NCBI RefSeq assembly: GCF_900215575.1
Contig: NZ_OBEJ01000003.1
Coordinates: 482,163 to 546,162, forward strand
DNA length: 64,000 nt
Direction: 5' to 3'
Origin: Natronoarchaeum philippinense
Lineage (GTDB): Archaea; Halobacteriota; Halobacteria; Halobacteriales; Natronoarchaeaceae
Shown: positions 16,508 through 25,844 of the stretch, one piece after another
Numbering within the stretch: position 1 is the first letter of the stretch
Layout: every line of letters starts with the position of its first letter
The notes under the pieces: model-generated
Seen by the model: only the letters and a program-made list of their open reading frames with translations
Told to the model about the DNA's origin: nothing
Database searches by the model: none
Made by a program: the position numbers and the translations under genes

Positions 16508-17890
16508 CTACTCTTTCTCGCCCGCACCGACTGCCGACTCGCCGACCGGGTCGTGACCCTCGATGACTTCCTGTCCGCCCATGTAGGGACGGAGCGCCTC
16601 GGGCACGGTGACGGTACCGTCGTCGTTCTGGTAGTACTCCAGCACCGCGACCAGCACGCGCGGGATGGCGACGCCGGAGGCGTTGAGCGTGTGGATGTAG
16701 TCCGCGGACTCGTGGCGCTCGGGGCGATACCGAAGTCCGGCGCGCCGGGCTTGGAAGTCCTCGAAGTTCGACGCCGAGGAGACTTCGAGCCAGCGCCCGC
16801 CGACCTCGGGGCCGTCCTCCATGTCGTCGCCGGGGGCCCAGACCTCGATGTCGTACTTTTTGGCCTGCGTGAAGCCCATATCGCCCGTACACATCTCCAG
16901 CACGCGGTAGGGCAGATCGAGGCGTTCGAGCACTTCGGCGGCCTCCTCGACCAGCTCGTCGAGGCGCTCGTAGCTCTCCTCGGGACGGACGAAGTTGACC
17001 AGTTCGATCTTGTGGAACTGGTGGACCCGGACGTATCCCCGGGTTTCGGTGCCGTGTTCGCCGGCCTCGCGGCGGAAGTTCGGCGAGAACGCCTGGTGTT
17101 TGATCGGGAGGTCGTCGTCCAGCAGGATCTCGTCGCGGTACATGTTGGTGACCGGCACCTCCGCGGTCGGCAGGAGCCAGAGATCGTCGTCGTCGATCTC
17201 GTCGTCCTGCCGCGAGCCGATGCGGTAGGCGTCCTCGTCGAACTTCGGCAACTGCCCGGTACCCTCCATCGACGCGGAGTTGACGGGGATCGGCGGCAGC
17301 ACGTCGAGGTACTCCTGCTCGCGGTGCACGTCGAGCATGAACTGTATCAGCGCGTGCTCTAGGCGCGCGCCCTCGCCCTTGACGAACTGGAACCCGCCGC
17401 CGGAAACTTTCGCGCCGCGCTCGAAGTCGAGCACGTCGAGTTCCTCGCCGAGATCGTAGTGCGGGATGACCTCCTCGGGCAGGTCACGAAGCTCGTCGAA
17501 CCCCCAGCGGTCGACCTCGACGTTGTCGGCCTCGTCGTCGCCGACCGGCACGTCCTCGTCGGGGATGTTGGGGAGTTCGAGCATGCGCTCGTCGATCTCG
17601 TCTTTGAGTTCGTCGGCGCGGTCCTCGACGTCTTCGAGTTCGTCTTTGAGTTCCTGCGAGCGCTCGATCGCCTCTTGGGCTTTCTCCTCCTCGCCGGACT
17701 GCTTGTACTCGCCGATCTGGCGGCTGACCTCGTTGCGCTCGTGGCGCAGGTCGTCGCCGCGGGCCTTCAGCTCGCGCCACTCCTCGTCGAGCGCGATGAT
17801 CTGGTCTACGTCGACGCCGTCGACGCCTTTCACCTCGACGGCTCGGCGCACCTGCTCGGGGTCCTCGCGGAGCAACGTTCTGTCGAGCAT
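16508..17890 (-). CDS. serS: seryl-tRNA synthetase
   Basis: A 460-residue class II synthetase that charges tRNA-Ser. The N-terminal long antiparallel coiled coil (residues about 30-110, DEEWRELKARGDDLRHERNEV) reaches the tRNA long arm. Motif 2 is PNFRREAGEHGTETRGYVRVHQFHKIE, and motif 3 contains the Ser/ATP site EVSSASNFEDFQARRAGLRYR. The start at 17888-17890 (MLDRTLLREDPE) is the canonical beginning; the open frame upstream is Arg-rich and non-coding. Length is normal for the bacterial/haloarchaeal-type enzyme, not the rare methanogen type. Confidence 0.97.
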   Translation of the reverse strand: MLDRTLLREDPEQVRRAVEVKGVDGVDVDQIIALDEEWRELKARGDDLRHERNEVSRQIGEYKQSGEEEKAQEAIERSQELKDELEDVEDRADELKDEIDERMLELPNIPDEDVPVGDDEADNVEVDRWGFDELRDLPEEVIPHYDLGEELDVLDFERGAKVSGGGFQFVKGEGARLEHALIQFMLDVHREQEYLDVLPPIPVNSASMEGTGQLPKFDEDAYRIGSRQDDEIDDDDLWLLPTAEVPVTNMYRDEILLDDDLPIKHQAFSPNFRREAGEHGTETRGYVRVHQFHKIELVNFVRPEESYERLDELVEEAAEVLERLDLPYRVLEMCTGDMGFTQAKKYDIEVWAPGDDMEDGPEVGGRWLEVSSASNFEDFQARRAGLRYRPERHESADYIHTLNASGVAIPRVLVAVLEYYQNDDGTVTVPEALRPYMGGQEVIEGHDPVGESAVGAGEKE

Positions 17891-18063
17891 TCTTGTTCGG
17901 CAGTTCCGCGGCGCGTGGCAAAACCGTGTCGATGCCGGGGCTTCGGCGTCGGCCAGCGCTCGCGTTCGACGCCGCCGGACGGGGTGTCGCTCGACGCCGC
18001 TGGTCAATTGCTGCTCGACGCCGCTGATCGAGCGTGCGGTTCGACGCCGTTGCTCTGTCCTCG

Positions 18064-18366
18064 TTACCTGAACTTCGCCAGCAGCGAGTCGACGAAGCCA
18101 TCGTCGTCTTCGTTGTCGGCGTCCGCTCCCTCGCTGTCGGCGTCCTCGTCGTCGGTTTCGGCCGCGCCAGCCTCGTCTTCGGCATCGTCCACAGCCGCCG
18201 CTTCGGCGTCCGCCTCGGTATCGTCGGCGTCGTCGCCCTCTCCTTCGACATCCTCGTCGAGGTCTGCGCGCAGGTCCTCCGGCGGCTCGAACAGGTCGCC
18301 GCCACACTCATCACAGACCTCGGCGTCGGGGTCGACCACGGCGTCGCAGTGGTGACAGTATCTCAT
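18064..18366 (-). CDS. zinc-ribbon protein with acidic tail
   Basis: A 100-residue protein. The N-terminus MRYCHHCDAVVDPDAEVCDECGG is a four-cysteine zinc ribbon (CHHC and CDEC). Residues 30-90 are a nearly pure Asp/Glu/Ala tract, and the end, DDGFVDSLLAKFR, returns to a helical sequence that might dock to a partner. The form is common in haloarchaea as a small regulator or scaffold. It lies upstream of serS on the same strand with a gap of about 170 bases. Confidence 0.78.
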   Translation of the reverse strand: MRYCHHCDAVVDPDAEVCDECGGDLFEPPEDLRADLDEDVEGEGDDADDTEADAEAAAVDDAEDEAGAAETDDEDADSEGADADNEDDDGFVDSLLAKFR

Positions 18367-18493
18367 TGCCCGGTTGTTCCCGTTCGGGTGTCATAAGATT
18401 GCGGGGCCGACCGCTGGTGTCTCCGGTGATGCGGCGACAGCAACGGCTTCCGGCGCGGCAAGTTCTTTGAGGACGGGGGACGGGCGTCAAGGT

Positions 18494-19405
18494 ATGGCAG
18501 CAGGCGATGTCTTCGAGGTGACGACGGGCGAGTGCGAGGACCTACACTACGTCGATACCGGGATGTACGACTCCCCGGAGTACGGCTCGGTGTACGTGTT
18601 AGACGCCGAGCGCCCCGCGGTGATCGACACCGGGATCGGCACGAACTACGAGCGCGTCGTCGACGCGATCGAGGAAGTCGGACTCTCTCTCGACGACATC
18701 GAGGTGATCGCGGTGACGCACGTCCACCTCGATCACGCCGGCGGCGCGGGCTTTCTCGCGCGGGACTGCCCGAACGCCGACGTGTACGTCCACGAGATCG
18801 GCGCGCGCCACCTCGCCGACCCCGAGCGCCTCGTCGAGGGGACGAAGCGCGCGGTCGGCGATCAGTGGGAGTACTACGTCGAACCGCGCTCGATCGCCGC
18901 CGACCGGATCGTCGAACTCTCCGACGGCGACGCGATCGATCTTGGCGACCACGAACTGATCGCCCACCACGCGCCCGGCCACGCCCCCCATCAGGTCGTC
19001 TTCGAGGACCCCGCCAACGACGCCGTCTTTACCGCCGACGCCGCCGGCATCTGGGTGCCGTCGCTGGATCAGATCGAACCGACCTCGCCGCCGTCGAACT
19101 TCGATCTGGAGGCGGCGCTCGACGACGTGGAGATGCTGCAGGACCTCGGCGTCGAGACGCTGTTGTTCGCTCACTTCGGACCGTGTCCGGCCGACGGCGT
19201 GCTCGACGAGTACGCCGACGTGCTGGCCGAGTGGGTCGACGCCGTCGAGCGCGAACGCGCCGAGCAAGCGGATGACGAAGCCGTCATCGAGCACTTCGCG
19301 GGGAACGTCGATCCCGAACTCGTGGAGGTCTGGGGTGAGCACAAGACGCGCGCCGAGACGGCGATGAACGTTCGGGGCGTGCTGGGCTACCTCGATCAGC
19401 GATGA
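18494..19405 (+). CDS. MBL-fold metallo-hydrolase
   Basis: A 303-residue metallo-beta-lactamase-fold hydrolase. The metal-binding motif THVHLDHAGG occurs at residues 75-84 and HAPGHAPHQVVFED supplies the third His, with a further Asp (TADAAGIW) and His (FAHFGPCP) completing two zinc sites. The family includes glyoxalase II-like thioester hydrolases; the substrate is not predictable. The start at 18494 is chosen because the 40 residues upstream look untranslated. The next gene downstream is an acyl-CoA ligase with its own promoter. Confidence 0.85.
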   Translation: MAAGDVFEVTTGECEDLHYVDTGMYDSPEYGSVYVLDAERPAVIDTGIGTNYERVVDAIEEVGLSLDDIEVIAVTHVHLDHAGGAGFLARDCPNADVYVHEIGARHLADPERLVEGTKRAVGDQWEYYVEPRSIAADRIVELSDGDAIDLGDHELIAHHAPGHAPHQVVFEDPANDAVFTADAAGIWVPSLDQIEPTSPPSNFDLEAALDDVEMLQDLGVETLLFAHFGPCPADGVLDEYADVLAEWVDAVERERAEQADDEAVIEHFAGNVDPELVEVWGEHKTRAETAMNVRGVLGYLDQR

Positions 19406-19482
19406 CGGGACTCGACGTAGGGCGTCCGGTCGATCCAGCCACCCGACTGTACACAACTATACACGCCCTGCCAGTTCAGGAC

Positions 19483-19490
19483 CTTTTATC
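19483..19490 (+). promoter_or_regulatory. TATA box of first acyl-CoA ligase gene
   Basis: CTTTTATC lies 26-33 bases upstream of the preferred start at 19516. A leaderless transcript would begin at or near that ATG, which supports 19516 over the alternative 19510. Confidence 0.45.
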
Positions 19491-19515
19491 ATGAACGGGG
19501 GGCGTTGACATGCAC

Positions 19516-21573
19516 ATGAACTGGCGAGAGGCAGAACGGGACTTCTCCGACGAGGTGACGCGGATGACGACGCTCCCGCGGATGTTCGAAGCGAGCGCGG
19601 AGCGCAACGAGAACCGCCCCGCCCAGCGGTACAAAGGCGGCGTGTACGATCGGTCGCTGACCGACAGCGTACTGCCGGCGGCCCCCGACGACGAGTTCCG
19701 GTCGATCCCCTACGCCGAGATGCGCTCGATCGTCCGTCACCTCGCGGCCGGGTTCCGCGACCTCGGCGTCGAGTCGGGCACGCGCGTGGGCCTCTTCTCC
19801 GATACGCGCATGGAGTGGGCCCAGTCGGACTTCGCGCTGCTGGCCGCCGGCGGCGTCGTCACGACGGTCTACACCGGTTCCTCGCCCCGGCAGGCTCAGT
19901 ACCTCCTCGACGATCCGGGCGCGACCGGCGTCGTCGTCGAGAACGAGGAACTGCTCGATCGCGTGCTGGCCGTCGAGGACGAACTCGATCTGGAGTTCAT
20001 CGTCGTGATCGACGAGTTCGACGAGCGCGACGACGCCTTCGACCGTGAGGACATCCTGACGCTCGCGGACGTTCACGACCGGGGCGCGGAACTGTTCGAT
20101 CCCGACGAGTACGAATCGTGGCTCGACGAGCGCGACCCCGAGGATCTGGCGAGTCTGATCTACACGTCGGGGACGACCGGCCAGCCCAAGGGCGTCGAAC
20201 TCACCCACCACAACTTCCGGTCGAACGTCAACCAGGTGTACACCCGATACGGTCCCCGACCGGACAAGGGCGACGTACCGGCGATCGACCAGACCACGCA
20301 GACCGTCTCCTTTCTCCCGCTTGCCCACGTGTTCGAGCGCCTCGCGGGCCATTTCTTGATGTTCGCCGTCGGCGCCTGCGTCGCCTACGCCGAGAGTTCC
20401 GATACCGTACAGGAGGACTTCCAGACTGTCGGGCCGACCACCGCAACCAGCGTTCCGCGGGTGTACGAGAAGATGTACGACGCGATCCGCGAGCAGGCCC
20501 AAGAGTCCGATCTGAAGGCCCGGATTTTCGAGTGGGCGACCGACGTGGGACGGGACTACCACGAGGCCGACTCGCCGGGATTCGTGCTCGAAGCCAAGCG
20601 TAAAGTCGCCGACAAGCTCGTGTTCGGGCAGGTCAAGGAAGCACTTGGTGGGAACGTCGACTTCTTCATCAGCGGCGGCGGCAGCCTCTCGGCGGAACTC
20701 TGCGCGCTCTATCACGGCATGGGCTTGCCGATCATGGAGGGGTACGGTCTGACCGAGACGGCACCGGTCGTCGCCGTCAACCCGCCCGAGGAGCCCAAGG
20801 TCGGCACGATCGGCCCGCCGGTCGTCGACGCCGAAGTCCGGGTCGACGAGTCCGTCGTTTCCCAGCAGAAGTACGAGGAACTGCCGGGCGACGTGGGCGA
20901 GTTGCTCGTCAAGGGGCCAAATGTCACGTCGGGTTACTGGAACCGGCCGGACGAGACCGAGTCGGCCTTTGTCTCGGACGCCGCGCTCGACGCCGGCGGG
21001 GCGGGCGACGCCGCCGACGCCGCGGCGTCAGCCGACGACGGCGAATCAGCCGAAGCCGATGGCGGGGCCGCGGCCGAGGCGTCCGACGACCGCTGGTTCC
21101 GCACCGGCGACGTGGTTCATCTCCGTCCCGACGACTACATCGAGTTCAAGGAGCGCGCCAAGCAGATTCTCGTGCTGTCGACGGGCAAGAACGTCGCGCC
21201 GGCGCCGATCGAGGACGCCTTCGCCTCCAGCGAGGTCGTCGAGCAGTGCATGGTCGTCGGCGACGGCCGCAAGTTCGTCTCCGCGATCGTCGTCCCGAAC
21301 CTCGACGGCCTGCAGAAGTGGGCCGACAGCGAGGGGATCGACCTGCCCGACGACGAGGACGCGCTGGCCGACGACGAGCGGGTCCGAGAGCGCATCCAGC
21401 GCGAGGTCGACGAAGTCAACGAGAACTTCGAGACCTACGAGCAGATCAAGAAGTTCCGGCTGGTCGGTCAGGAGTTCACCGAGGACAACGACCTGATGAC
21501 GCCGACGATGAAGAAAAAGCGCCGCAACATCTTGGAGCGCTTCGAGCCCGAGATCGACTCGATGTACGAGTAG
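19516..21573 (+). CDS. AMP-dependent acyl-CoA synthetase (long-chain type)
   Basis: A 685-residue ANL-superfamily ligase that activates a carboxylic acid, probably a fatty acid, as acyl-AMP and then acyl-CoA. Visible motifs are YTSGTTGQPKGVELTHHN (P-loop), GYGLTETAPV (A5), WFRTGDVV (A7) and the C-terminal STGKNVAPAPIEDAF (A8/lysine region). An Ala/Asp/Glu-rich insert of about 40 residues precedes WFRTGD and is absent in the downstream paralogue. The start MNWREAE at 19516 aligns with MSWRDAE of that paralogue; ATG 19510 two codons earlier is possible. Confidence 0.9.
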   Translation: MNWREAERDFSDEVTRMTTLPRMFEASAERNENRPAQRYKGGVYDRSLTDSVLPAAPDDEFRSIPYAEMRSIVRHLAAGFRDLGVESGTRVGLFSDTRMEWAQSDFALLAAGGVVTTVYTGSSPRQAQYLLDDPGATGVVVENEELLDRVLAVEDELDLEFIVVIDEFDERDDAFDREDILTLADVHDRGAELFDPDEYESWLDERDPEDLASLIYTSGTTGQPKGVELTHHNFRSNVNQVYTRYGPRPDKGDVPAIDQTTQTVSFLPLAHVFERLAGHFLMFAVGACVAYAESSDTVQEDFQTVGPTTATSVPRVYEKMYDAIREQAQESDLKARIFEWATDVGRDYHEADSPGFVLEAKRKVADKLVFGQVKEALGGNVDFFISGGGSLSAELCALYHGMGLPIMEGYGLTETAPVVAVNPPEEPKVGTIGPPVVDAEVRVDESVVSQQKYEELPGDVGELLVKGPNVTSGYWNRPDETESAFVSDAALDAGGAGDAADAAASADDGESAEADGGAAAEASDDRWFRTGDVVHLRPDDYIEFKERAKQILVLSTGKNVAPAPIEDAFASSEVVEQCMVVGDGRKFVSAIVVPNLDGLQKWADSEGIDLPDDEDALADDERVRERIQREVDEVNENFETYEQIKKFRLVGQEFTEDNDLMTPTMKKKRRNILERFEPEIDSMYE

Positions 21574-21627
21574 GAGGCTCCTACACTCGTTCTCTCGGAC
21601 TGGGACTCCGAAAAAACGACCCACTAA

Positions 21628-21639
21628 TTTATTATTATA
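21628..21639 (+). promoter_or_regulatory. TATA box of second acyl-CoA ligase gene
   Basis: TTTATTATTATA lies 23-34 bases before the ATG at 21662, in the only A/T-rich stretch between the two ligase genes. It indicates that the second copy has its own promoter and can be expressed independently. Confidence 0.55.
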
Positions 21640-21661
21640 GAGTCTGACTGACACGCTAGCT

Positions 21662-23650
21662 ATGAGCTGGCGGGATGCCGAACGGGAGTACGACGACGAG
21701 ATAACGGAGCTACAGACGCTCCCGAAAACGTTCGAGGCGGCCGCCCGGCGCCACGGCGGGCAGTCCGCCCAGCAGTATAAGGGTGGTATCTACGACCGGT
21801 CGCTGGCCGGTGTCGCGGTCGACCCGGCGCCGGACGGCGAGTACGCGTCGATCACCTACGACGAGATGCGCGAGATCGTCCGGTATCTGGCGGCCGGGTT
21901 CCGCGACCTCGGCGTCGAGCCGGGCACGCGCGTGGGCATCTTCGCTGACACGCGCATGGAGTGGGCCCAATCGGACTTCGCGCTGCTGGCCGCCGGCGGC
22001 GTCGTCACGACGATCTACGAGGGATCGTCGCCGGATCAGGTGGAGTATCTACTCGACGACCCGGGCGCCACCGGCGTCGTCGTCGAGTCCGAAGACCATC
22101 TCGATCGCGTGCTGGCCGTCGCCGACGACGTGGGGATCGACTTCGTGGTAGCGATGGACGACCTCGACGGCGCGGCCGGCGAGCGGGCGAACGTCTATAC
22201 GCTCGCGGATATCTACGAACGTGGCGCCGAACTGTTCGATCCCGACGAGTACGAGTCGTGGCTCGACGCCCGGGATCTCGACGATCTGGCGACGCTGATC
22301 TACACGTCCGGGACGACCGGCCAGCCCAAAGGCGTCGAACTCACCCACCGGAACCTCCGTGCGAACGTCTCTCAGATCTACCGGCGGGTCGCGCCACGCC
22401 CCGATCGGGACGCCTCGTTGCCCTCGATCGACCACGAGACGCGGGCCGTCTCGTATCTCCCGCTGGCTCACGTCTACGAGCGCACCGTCGGCCACTATCT
22501 CATGTTCGCCGTCGGCGCCTCGGTGGGCTACGCCGAGAGCCCCGATACCCTGCAGGACGACTTTCAAGCCATCAAGCCGACGGCGGCGACCAGCGTCCCG
22601 CGGGTGTACGAGAAGATGTACGACGCGATCCGCGAGCAGGCCCAAGAGTCCGATCTGAAGGCTCGGATCTTCGAGTGGGCCACCGATGTCAGCAAAGAGT
22701 ACCAGCGCGAGGAGCGCCCCGGGCTCGGGCTCAAAGTCAAGATGAAAGTCGCTGACGCGCTGGTGTTTTCTGACGTTCGGGACGCGCTCGGCGGCGAACT
22801 GGAAATTCTCAACAGCGGCGGCGGGACGCTCTCGCCGGACCTCTGTCGACTGTATCACGGGATGGGGCTGCCGATCCACGAGGGGTACGGCCTGACCGAG
22901 ACGGCGCCGGTCGTCTCGACGAACCCGCCCGAGGACGTCAAGGTCGGTACGATCGGCCCGCCGCTGCCCGACGTCGAGGTGAAGATCGACACCTCGGTCG
23001 TCCCCGAAGGCGAGTTCACCGACCAGATCGGGGAGGTCGGCGAGTTGCTCGTCCGCGGCCCGAACGTCACCTCTGGGTACTGGAACAAGCCCGAAAAGAC
23101 CGAGGCCGCCTTCACAGAGATCGACGGCAAGCGGTGGTTCCGGACCGGCGACATCGTCCAGCAGCGCCCCGACGACTACCTCGTGTTCCGCGAGCGGGCC
23201 AAACAGCTACTGGTGCTGTCGACGGGCAAGAACGTCGCGCCGGCGCCGATCGAAGACGCCTTCGCCTCCAGCGAGGTCGTCGAGCAGTGTCTGGTCGTCG
23301 GCGACGGCCGCAAGTTCGTCGGCGCCCTGCTCGTTCCGAACATCGAAGGCTTGCGCAAGTGGGCTGACCGCGAAGGGGTCGACCTCCCGGCCGCCGACGC
23401 GCTGGCTGACGACGAGCGCGTCCGAGAACGCATCCAGCAGGAGGTCGACGAAGTCAACGAGAACTTCGAGCCCCACGAACGGATCAAGAAGTTCCGGCTG
23501 GTCGGTCAGGAGTTCACCGAGGACAACGACCTGATGACGCCGACGATGAAGAAGAAACGGCGCAACATCTTGGCGCGGTTCGACGAGCAGGTCGCGGACA
23601 TCTACGACGCCGACGAGCCCTCCGACACCGAACCGGCGCCAGCCGAGTGA
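21662..23650 (+). CDS. AMP-dependent acyl-CoA synthetase (tandem paralogue)
   Basis: A 662-residue close paralogue of the preceding gene, aligned over the whole length, with the same motifs: YTSGTTGQPKGVELTHRN, GYGLTETAPV, RWFRTGDIV and STGKNVAPAPIEDAF. It lacks the acidic insert before RWFRTGD. Large blocks such as VPRVYEKMYDAIREQAQESD are identical, so the pair is a fairly recent duplication or is kept alike by gene conversion. Divergence in the substrate-pocket region (ILNSGGGTLSPDL versus FFISGGGSLSAEL) suggests different acyl chain preferences, but this is inference. Confidence 0.9.
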   Translation: MSWRDAEREYDDEITELQTLPKTFEAAARRHGGQSAQQYKGGIYDRSLAGVAVDPAPDGEYASITYDEMREIVRYLAAGFRDLGVEPGTRVGIFADTRMEWAQSDFALLAAGGVVTTIYEGSSPDQVEYLLDDPGATGVVVESEDHLDRVLAVADDVGIDFVVAMDDLDGAAGERANVYTLADIYERGAELFDPDEYESWLDARDLDDLATLIYTSGTTGQPKGVELTHRNLRANVSQIYRRVAPRPDRDASLPSIDHETRAVSYLPLAHVYERTVGHYLMFAVGASVGYAESPDTLQDDFQAIKPTAATSVPRVYEKMYDAIREQAQESDLKARIFEWATDVSKEYQREERPGLGLKVKMKVADALVFSDVRDALGGELEILNSGGGTLSPDLCRLYHGMGLPIHEGYGLTETAPVVSTNPPEDVKVGTIGPPLPDVEVKIDTSVVPEGEFTDQIGEVGELLVRGPNVTSGYWNKPEKTEAAFTEIDGKRWFRTGDIVQQRPDDYLVFRERAKQLLVLSTGKNVAPAPIEDAFASSEVVEQCLVVGDGRKFVGALLVPNIEGLRKWADREGVDLPAADALADDERVRERIQQEVDEVNENFEPHERIKKFRLVGQEFTEDNDLMTPTMKKKRRNILARFDEQVADIYDADEPSDTEPAPAE

Positions 23651-23855
23651 TCGTCGCTCCACCGCGAGACGATCGATTGGCTATCGATTCCTGAACTATT
23701 CCCTAGATTGCCCCTGTACCGAGAGGCCGATCCGGCTTTCGTTCTGGAGCCGGTGTCCGGATGGGAAACCGGTTTGTAAGTAGCAACCCAAGGCCCGCTG
23801 TGGGTCGTTTCAACAATTACACCCGTCGGACGCCGCTGGCCAGCGGCGAGGTGCG

Positions 23856-25778
23856 ATGAACGTCGCGCTCGGCCTCCAGTCGCTGGCGCCGCTCCAGCAA
23901 TCCGGCGGCCACTCGAACATTGTCATTATCATCGCGGCGATCATCGCCGTCGGCATCGGTGCGCAGGTGATCGCCGACCGGTTCCGCGTGCCCAGCGTGC
24001 TGTTTTTGATACTCGCGGGGATCATCATGGGGCCGGAAGGGCTCGACCTCATCCACTTTGCGCCCGAAACGCTTTCGGCGATCGTTGGCATCAGCGTCGC
24101 CATTATCGTGTTCGAGGGGGCCTTTCACCTCAAGCTCGATAAGATCCGGACGGCGCCGTCGGCCGCGGTCAACCTCGTGACGATCGGCGCCCTGATCGCG
24201 TTTCTGGGTACCAGCGCCGCCGTTCACTTCCTGCTGCCTGCCGCGTGGGACATCTCGCTCCTGATCGGCGCTCTGCTGGTTGCCACCGGGCCGACCGTCA
24301 TCACGCCGATCCTCGAAGTCGTTCCCGTACGTGACCGCGTTGCCGCGGCGCTCGAAGTCGAGGGGATCGTCAACGACGTCACGGCGGCGATCCTCGCGAT
24401 CGTCGTGTTCAAGGGCGTCACCGCCGAGCGCCTCGAAGACGTCCAGTTCGTCTCGCTGTTTTTCGAGCGGCTGGGCGCCGGCCTGATCGTCGGCGGCGTC
24501 GTCGCGCTCGTGCTGTGGTATCTCTTCGAGCACGTCGATCTCTCCCGGGGGAGCGCTCCCCAGCACGCCCGCCTGCTGACGCTGGCCGGCGCCATCGTCG
24601 CATTCGCAGGCGCTAACACCATCGCCAAGGAAGCCGGCGTCGCCGCGGCGGCGACCGCCGGCATCCTGCTCGGCAACGCCGACGTTCCCTACGAGGAACA
24701 GATCGAGGAGTTCAAAGGCGATATGACGCTGATCGTCCTGTCGTTCGTCTTCATCGCGCTGGCCGCCCAGATCGAGTTCAGCACGCTCGCAGTCGTCGGC
24801 TGGCGCGGCCTGTTGGTCGCCGTGCTCGTCGGGGTCGTCATCCGGCCGCTGCTGGCGTGGATCTCGACCTCCGGTGAGCGCTTCACCCGGAACGAACGGC
24901 TCTTTATCGGACTCGTCGGCCCGCGCGGGATCATTCCCGCGTCGGTCGCAACGCTGTTCGCGCTCGAACTGCAGACGCTGGCGGCCGAGACCAACACCCC
25001 GGAGCTCGCCGCCGAAGCCGACCTGCTGCTCGGAACCGTCTTCCTGACCATCCTACTGACGGTCGTCTTCCAAGGCGGCCTCGCCAGACAGATCGCAGAA
25101 AAACTAGACGTACTACCAATGCGCGTACTCATCGTCGGAGGCGGTCGCGTGGGGCTTGCCCTCGCCGAACGCCTCGAAGACCGCGGAGAAAACGTCGTCA
25201 TCGTCGACGACCGGAAGGATAGCATCGAAACCGCCCGCGAGCGCGGCTTCACCGTCCACCAAGGTGACGGCACCGACTCGGAGGTACTCGAACAGTCCGG
25301 CGCCGACCACGCCAAGACCGTCATCGCCGCGACCGGCAACGACGACGCCAACCTGTTGGTCGCCCAACTTGCAAGCTCGAAGTTCGATGTCGAACGCGTG
25401 CTCGCGCGCGTCAACGAGCCGAGCAACGTCGACGCATTCGAAGACCTCGGCGTCGAGACGGTCTCCTCGTCGCTGGCGACCGCGTGGGCGATCGACAACA
25501 TGATCGAGCGCCCCGCGCTGTCGGACTGGATGACCAAGATCGGCCGCAGCGGCGACGTACAGGAGATCGAAGTCACCGCCGAGGATCTGACCGGCCGAAC
25601 CATCGACGACCTCGACGACGAGATTCCAAACGGCGCCATCATCGCACTGGTCAGCCGTAACGGCGACAACCGCATTCCCGAACCCGACTTCACGCTGGAG
25701 TACGGCGATCACATCACCTTCATCGGGCGGACCGAAGCCGTCCACAACGCGATCGACCGCTGGCATCCCCACGACTGA
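23856..25778 (+). CDS. CPA-family cation/proton antiporter with TrkA-N and TrkA-C domains
   Basis: A 640-residue protein. Residues about 20-410 form a 12-13 span monovalent cation/proton antiporter (LLVATGPTVITPILEV and EGIVNDVTAAILAIVV hold the conserved Asp-Asp-like core residues). A RCK/TrkA-N domain follows (MRVLIVGGGRVGLALAERLEDRG, NAD-binding Rossmann, about 415-535), then TrkA-C (EIEVTAEDLTGRTIDDLD). It probably expels Na+ or K+ for protons in the cytoplasmic membrane and is gated by nucleotide. In a halophile this matters for ion balance. The start at 23856 gives a short lead before the first span. Confidence 0.88.
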   Translation: MNVALGLQSLAPLQQSGGHSNIVIIIAAIIAVGIGAQVIADRFRVPSVLFLILAGIIMGPEGLDLIHFAPETLSAIVGISVAIIVFEGAFHLKLDKIRTAPSAAVNLVTIGALIAFLGTSAAVHFLLPAAWDISLLIGALLVATGPTVITPILEVVPVRDRVAAALEVEGIVNDVTAAILAIVVFKGVTAERLEDVQFVSLFFERLGAGLIVGGVVALVLWYLFEHVDLSRGSAPQHARLLTLAGAIVAFAGANTIAKEAGVAAAATAGILLGNADVPYEEQIEEFKGDMTLIVLSFVFIALAAQIEFSTLAVVGWRGLLVAVLVGVVIRPLLAWISTSGERFTRNERLFIGLVGPRGIIPASVATLFALELQTLAAETNTPELAAEADLLLGTVFLTILLTVVFQGGLARQIAEKLDVLPMRVLIVGGGRVGLALAERLEDRGENVVIVDDRKDSIETARERGFTVHQGDGTDSEVLEQSGADHAKTVIAATGNDDANLLVAQLASSKFDVERVLARVNEPSNVDAFEDLGVETVSSSLATAWAIDNMIERPALSDWMTKIGRSGDVQEIEVTAEDLTGRTIDDLDDEIPNGAIIALVSRNGDNRIPEPDFTLEYGDHITFIGRTEAVHNAIDRWHPHD

Positions 25779-25844
25779 CCGATCCCGATTTCGTCTCGCG
25801 CTGGCGTCCGAATGCTTAGCAGGCGGGCTACCGTACTGCTCGCC

